DNA of 64,000 nucleotides from Blautia sp. MSJ-19 (GTDB lineage Bacteria; Bacillota; Clostridia; Lachnospirales; Lachnospiraceae): assembly GCF_018918125.1 (NCBI RefSeq), contig NZ_JAHLQA010000017.1, positions 124,001 to 188,000 on the forward strand, given 5' to 3'. The position numbers and the translations under genes were made by a program. Numbering within the stretch: position 1 is the stretch's first letter; each line of letters opens with the position of its first letter. Shown in pieces: positions 60,453-64,000 of this stretch. Below the pieces are notes generated by a model, which worked only from the letters and a program-made list of their open reading frames with translations, searched no databases and was not told where the DNA came from.

Positions 60453-62932
60453 ATACATTCAGGAATAATATTCAAAAGTGCACCTGCCTTGTAATATGTC
60501 TTTTTTTACTTCTTCCTATGGTAATGCCCGTCCGGGTATCTGCTGCGGAATCAACAGAAAGAAAAGTAATCCGGGTAGGTGCGCCTGAAAGCATCTACGA
60601 TGATGTGAATGCACATGGGGAACGGACCGGCTACGGATACGAGTATCTGCAAAAGATCGCAAACTATACTGGCTGGGAATATGAATATGTCCCGTGTACA
60701 TGGAATGACTGTTTTGAAAAATTGCAAAATGGTGAAATTGATATCCTCGAAGCAATTTCCTATACGGATGAGCGTGCCGAAACAATGGCATTTTCCAGTA
60801 TTCCAATGAGTGAAGAAAAATACTATATTTTTGCGAAACTGGCAGATACAGATATTACGATTACTGACATTTCTACTTTTAACGGCAAAAATATTGGCGT
60901 GCTTAAGGATCATCTGCCAGAAACAGTTCTGAATGAGTGGTCAGAGAAGAATCATCTGCATATGAACCATCTGAACATTACCACGAAGGAAGAGGTGATC
61001 GAGAGACTGGAGAAGCAGGAAATAGAATGTTTCGTTTCTGTGGAAGGTGCTTTTTGGAGTGAGTCAGGCATTGCACCTGTAACCACAATCGGCAGTTCTG
61101 GTATTTATTTTGCGTTTAGAAAAGACAGTCAGGACATCAAAACGGATGTGGATAATGCCATGCTGAGATTATCGGAAGAGTATCCGTTTTTCAGTGATGA
61201 TTTATATCGACAGCATTTTTCTCAGGCAAGCATTCCCGTTCTTACCAGAGAAGAAGAGGAATGGTTGTCAGGACATGGCGCAATACGGGTCGGGTATTTA
61301 AAGAACGATGGCGGGATCAGCACTCTGCATCCAGACACCGGTGAAGTAACAGGGGTAATATCGGATTATACTCTGCTGGCAGAGAACTGCCTGTATGGGC
61401 AGACTCTGAAATTTGAGCTTGTGGGCTTTGATTCCCGTAATGATCTGCCGGATGCGCTTCATAACGGTGAGATTGATATGATATTCTATGTTGCCCAGAA
61501 TCCAAATTCAGCGGAGGCTCGGGGGTATGATCTGTCAGATACGACCTGGACCGCGAATATGGCAGTCATCACTTCGCAGGATGTATTTGACGAAACGAAA
61601 GAAAATACCGTTGCAATCCTTGCCGGGAAGATATCCCTGCAATCGTATATTTCAAGGAATTATCCAAAATGGAACATTACAGAGTATGAATCCCAGAAAG
61701 ATATTGTGCAGGCCGTATGCAATGGCGAGGCAGATTGTTTTGTGGTGGATTCCGGCGATTCAGCAGATTATACAAAAGAGTACGGGTTTCATTCGTTTGT
61801 CCTTTCAAAGCCGAATAATTCATCTTTTGCAGTGGAACACGGAAATATCACCCTGTTATCCATTCTGAACAAGACACTGGAAACTGTAACCAGTTCTAAA
61901 TTATCCGGCTTACTGAATATGCATGACAGTGAATTGAAAAAGATTACGCTGTTAGATTTTTTCAGGGACAACCTTCTGGCTGTTTCGGTGCTGGTTGGTT
62001 CCATCTTCCTGCTGATGCTGTTCTTATTGAGAAAATCGATCGTTGCAGGAAAAAAGGCACAAAAAGCGCAAAGGCAGGCAGAGGCTGCAGGACTCACACT
62101 TACGGAAGAGCATGATGATTATGAAGATGTATATGTTTTCAGCAGTCCATTGCATCTGAAAAAGATTCTGGTAAATCTGTTTACAAATGCCGTCAAGTAT
62201 AATAAGCCCAATGGTTCTATTCACACCAGTATGAAAACCATCGAAAGGACGAAGGATACCATTGTATGTGAGTTCAAAATTCAGGATACGGGCATTGGGA
62301 TGTCTGAGGATTTTGTGAAAAATCAGCTTTTTGTCCCATTTGTGCAGGCAGATACCTCTGCACGTTCCAGCTATGCCGGTACAGGACTTGGTATGCCAAT
62401 CGTGAAAAATATGGTTGACAAGCTGGGCGGTACGATTACGGTTGAAAGTAAACTTGGTGCAGGCAGTACATTTACAGTTGTGCTTCCGTTTAAACTTGAC
62501 CCTGACGGAAAACCGGAAGTGCAGGAAGAGATAATGAACTGCTCTGTTTCCGGAATGAGATTCCTGATGGCAGAGGACAATGAACTGAACGCAGAGATCG
62601 CAAAGGTTCTTTTGGAAGAGAAAGGTGCGTCGGTGACCGTGGTCGAAAATGGCAAAAAAGCCGTGGACCTGTTCGTTCAATCCCCGGGAGGGACATTTGA
62701 TGCCATTTTGATGGATATGATGATGCCTGTTATGGATGGTATAACTGCAACGAAAACCATTCGTGCATTGAATCGGTCAGATGCAAAGACTATTCCTGTT
62801 ATTGCCATGACAGCGAATGCATTTGCAGAGGATGCAAAGAAGTGTATCAATGCAGGTATGAATGCTCACATTGCGAAACCACTTAATATCGAGATGGTCG
62901 AAAAGACCATTTGCAGGTATGTAAAAAAATAA
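60449..62932 (+). CDS. Solute-binding hybrid sensor lacking the HisKA domain
   Basis: An 827-residue sensor: signal segment (cut near VSAAES), two tandem family 3 solute-binding domains outside (residues ~35-265 and ~275-490), a membrane helix (~509-528), then directly the HATPase domain (N-box NLFTNAVKYN at ~576, DTGIGMS, GTGLGMPIV) and a receiver with Asp756 (AILMDMMMPVMDG). Between helix and N-box there are only ~48 residues where related kinases have ~170. The HisKA dimerisation/phospho-acceptor helix with its HDIRTP motif is missing, and the joint (QAEAAG then LTLTEEHDD) looks like a clean in-frame deletion. The protein can probably bind ATP but has no own phospho-His. The frame is intact and translationally coupled to the small ORF. 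Confidence 0.9.
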   Translation: MNTFRNNIQKCTCLVICLFLLLPMVMPVRVSAAESTERKVIRVGAPESIYDDVNAHGERTGYGYEYLQKIANYTGWEYEYVPCTWNDCFEKLQNGEIDILEAISYTDERAETMAFSSIPMSEEKYYIFAKLADTDITITDISTFNGKNIGVLKDHLPETVLNEWSEKNHLHMNHLNITTKEEVIERLEKQEIECFVSVEGAFWSESGIAPVTTIGSSGIYFAFRKDSQDIKTDVDNAMLRLSEEYPFFSDDLYRQHFSQASIPVLTREEEEWLSGHGAIRVGYLKNDGGISTLHPDTGEVTGVISDYTLLAENCLYGQTLKFELVGFDSRNDLPDALHNGEIDMIFYVAQNPNSAEARGYDLSDTTWTANMAVITSQDVFDETKENTVAILAGKISLQSYISRNYPKWNITEYESQKDIVQAVCNGEADCFVVDSGDSADYTKEYGFHSFVLSKPNNSSFAVEHGNITLLSILNKTLETVTSSKLSGLLNMHDSELKKITLLDFFRDNLLAVSVLVGSIFLLMLFLLRKSIVAGKKAQKAQRQAEAAGLTLTEEHDDYEDVYVFSSPLHLKKILVNLFTNAVKYNKPNGSIHTSMKTIERTKDTIVCEFKIQDTGIGMSEDFVKNQLFVPFVQADTSARSSYAGTGLGMPIVKNMVDKLGGTITVESKLGAGSTFTVVLPFKLDPDGKPEVQEEIMNCSVSGMRFLMAEDNELNAEIAKVLLEEKGASVTVVENGKKAVDLFVQSPGGTFDAILMDMMMPVMDGITATKTIRALNRSDAKTIPVIAMTANAFAEDAKKCINAGMNAHIAKPLNIEMVEKTICRYVKK

Positions 62933-62969
62933 AGTATACGAGACGTAACATATAGAGTAAAAGAATAAG

Positions 62970-63016
62970 ACCTGTTATCATCGACAGAATCATTTGTCGC
63001 TGATGACAGGTTTTTT
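62970..63016 (+). terminator. Terminator of the HisKA-less sensor gene
   Basis: A 17-bp stem with one mismatch (ACCTGTTATCA.. / ..TGATGACAGGT) and six T. Between here and the PerR-like box, TTCTCGCA is repeated twice in tandem (63048-63067) with no known meaning. Confidence 0.9.
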
Positions 63017-63089
63017 CTTATCCGGTCTATTGGATTAGGTATTTATTTTTCTCGCATATTCTCGCAAAAAGTTTCTTTAATTTTTAAAA

Positions 63090-63104
63090 TAGTAATTATT
63101 ACTA
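63090..63104 (+). promoter_or_regulatory. PerR/Fur-like operator upstream of yaaA
   Basis: TAGTAATTATTACTA is a perfect 7-1-7 palindrome and matches the Bacillus PerR box TTATAATNATTATAA at 10 of 14 defined positions. It lies 83 bases before yaaA, close to a TATAAA-type -10 at 63121, where a bound repressor would block transcription. The product's peroxide-stress role supports the call. Confidence 0.6.
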
Positions 63105-63186
63105 ATGAGTGTGGAATCATTATAAAGGCAAATGATAAAGTCAGGGCGGCAAATGATCCTGAAAACATGCTTAAGGAATTGGTGTG

Positions 63187-63939
63187 ATGAAGATTATATT
63201 ATCACCTGCAAAAAAAATGATTATTGATACAGATAGTATAGCACCAGTTGGATTGCCGGAATTTATTGACAGGACGGCGGAGATATTAAGCTGGATGAAA
63301 AGCAAATCAAAAGAGGAACTGAAAGCTATCTGGAAATGTAATGACAAGATTGCAGAACAGAATTTCAACAGGTTAGAAAATATGGATCTTTATAACATGC
63401 TTACACCGGCTGTTTTATCGTATGAGGGAATTGCATTTCAGTATATGGCACCATCTGTGTTTGAAAATCAGCAGTTTGCTTATATACAAAATCATTTGAG
63501 GATACTGTCTGCGTTTTATGGTGTTCTGAAACCGATGGATGGTGTAACGCCTTATCGCCTGGAGATGCAGGCGAAAGCTGAAATAAAAGATACAAAGAAT
63601 CTATATGATTACTGGGGTGAAAGATTATATCGTTCAGTGATTGACGATGACAGGGTTATGATTAATCTTGCATCAAAAGAATACTCGAAATGTATAGAAA
63701 AATATCTGTCAGATAAAGACAAATATATTACGGTTACATTTTGTGAACAATCAGGAGATAAACTGGTAACAAAAGGTACATATGCCAAGATGGCTCGTGG
63801 TGAGATGGTCAGATATATGGCAGAAAAGGAAATTGAAAATCCGACAGATATACAAAAGTTTGACAGACTTGGATATACGTTTAGAAGAGATTTATCATCT
63901 GAATCAGAATATGTTTTTGAACGAAAAATTATGGAATAA
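63187..63939 (+). CDS. yaaA: Peroxide stress protein YaaA
   Basis: A 250-residue member of the YaaA/DUF328 family. In E. coli it lowers free intracellular iron during hydrogen-peroxide stress and can bind DNA. The N-terminus MKIILSPAKKM, the middle LYNMLTPAVLSYEGIAFQYM, HLRILSAFYGVLKPMDGVTPYRLEM and the end FDRLGYTFRRDLSS are family signatures (given in pieces). Length is normal. ATG 63187 follows AAGGA by eight bases; a GTG codon directly before it would add one residue. Control by the upstream PerR-like palindrome is inferred. A second identical palindrome begins right after the gene. Confidence 0.93.
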   Translation: MKIILSPAKKMIIDTDSIAPVGLPEFIDRTAEILSWMKSKSKEELKAIWKCNDKIAEQNFNRLENMDLYNMLTPAVLSYEGIAFQYMAPSVFENQQFAYIQNHLRILSAFYGVLKPMDGVTPYRLEMQAKAEIKDTKNLYDYWGERLYRSVIDDDRVMINLASKEYSKCIEKYLSDKDKYITVTFCEQSGDKLVTKGTYAKMARGEMVRYMAEKEIENPTDIQKFDRLGYTFRRDLSSESEYVFERKIME

Positions 63940-63987
63940 GATGGTGCTAAAAGAGATACTTACTAAGTGTTATCGTTATTTTAAAAA

Positions 63988-64000
63988 TAGTAATTATTAC
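63988..64000 (+). promoter_or_regulatory. Second PerR/Fur-like operator, cut by the right edge
   Basis: TAGTAATTATTAC is the first 13 bases of the same palindrome found before yaaA, and the preceding AAAA is also shared. It predicts that the next gene, outside the window, belongs to the same regulon. Confidence 0.5.

Overview
The window looks like a chromosome segment from a gut-type clostridium, most likely family Lachnospiraceae (Blautia/Ruminococcus-like). The evidence is moderate-to-low GC, AGGAGG-type ribosome binding sites, BspA-type leucine-rich-repeat (LRR) surface proteins, a CdaR regulator next to an MsmX/UgpC-type sugar ATPase, and many hybrid kinases fused to solute-binding domains. 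There is no prophage, CRISPR array or intact transposon. The family call is inference from gene content; no database search was possible.

Layout. 1-18.7 kb is a cell-surface rhamnose-type polysaccharide locus: a methyltransferase/kinase-like fusion cut by the left edge, three paralogous double-GT2 glycosyltransferases, two single-domain GT2 enzymes, RfbD, a YfhO-type membrane protein, a WbaP-type initiating sugar-phosphate transferase and an LCP ligase that would attach the polymer to the wall. A penicillin-binding-protein-like carboxypeptidase that has lost its catalytic serine lies inside it on the other strand. 18.8-22.5 kb holds an HtrA protease, a ClpX-like unfoldase and a zinc-ribbon protein. 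22.6-25.4 kb holds a secreted LRR protein between two nearly identical tRNA-Leu(CAG) genes. 25.5-31 kb is carAB and uppP, the latter behind an unexplained structured leader. 31-35 kb is a lipoprotein and modABC. 35-37.5 kb is ugpC and cdaR, separated by a terminator.

37.6-50.5 kb is a tightly packed six-gene operon: hybrid kinase, 1495-residue LRR protein, MoxR ATPase, DUF58 protein, transglutaminase-like protein with Ser in place of the catalytic Cys, and a solute-binding-domain diguanylate cyclase. An AraC regulator follows. 51.6-63 kb is a sensory and accessory region: a small HTH/membrane-protein pair, a possible miniature repeat, an orphan solute-binding protein, two soluble hybrid kinases, a MATE exporter, a second AraC paralogue, a 45-residue ORF coupled to a hybrid kinase that lacks its histidine-acceptor domain, and yaaA flanked by two PerR-like palindromes.

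How the parts fit together. The glycan locus, UppP and LCP protein share undecaprenyl-phosphate chemistry and envelope building. The kinase-LRR-MoxR operon and the duplicated solute-sensor/AraC modules look like envelope or nutrient sensing with several outputs (phosphorelay, c-di-GMP, AraC). Three proteins keep their fold but lack a canonical catalytic residue or domain (carboxypeptidase, transglutaminase, last hybrid kinase). These, the uppP leader and the six-gene operon are the best candidates for undescribed biology here.
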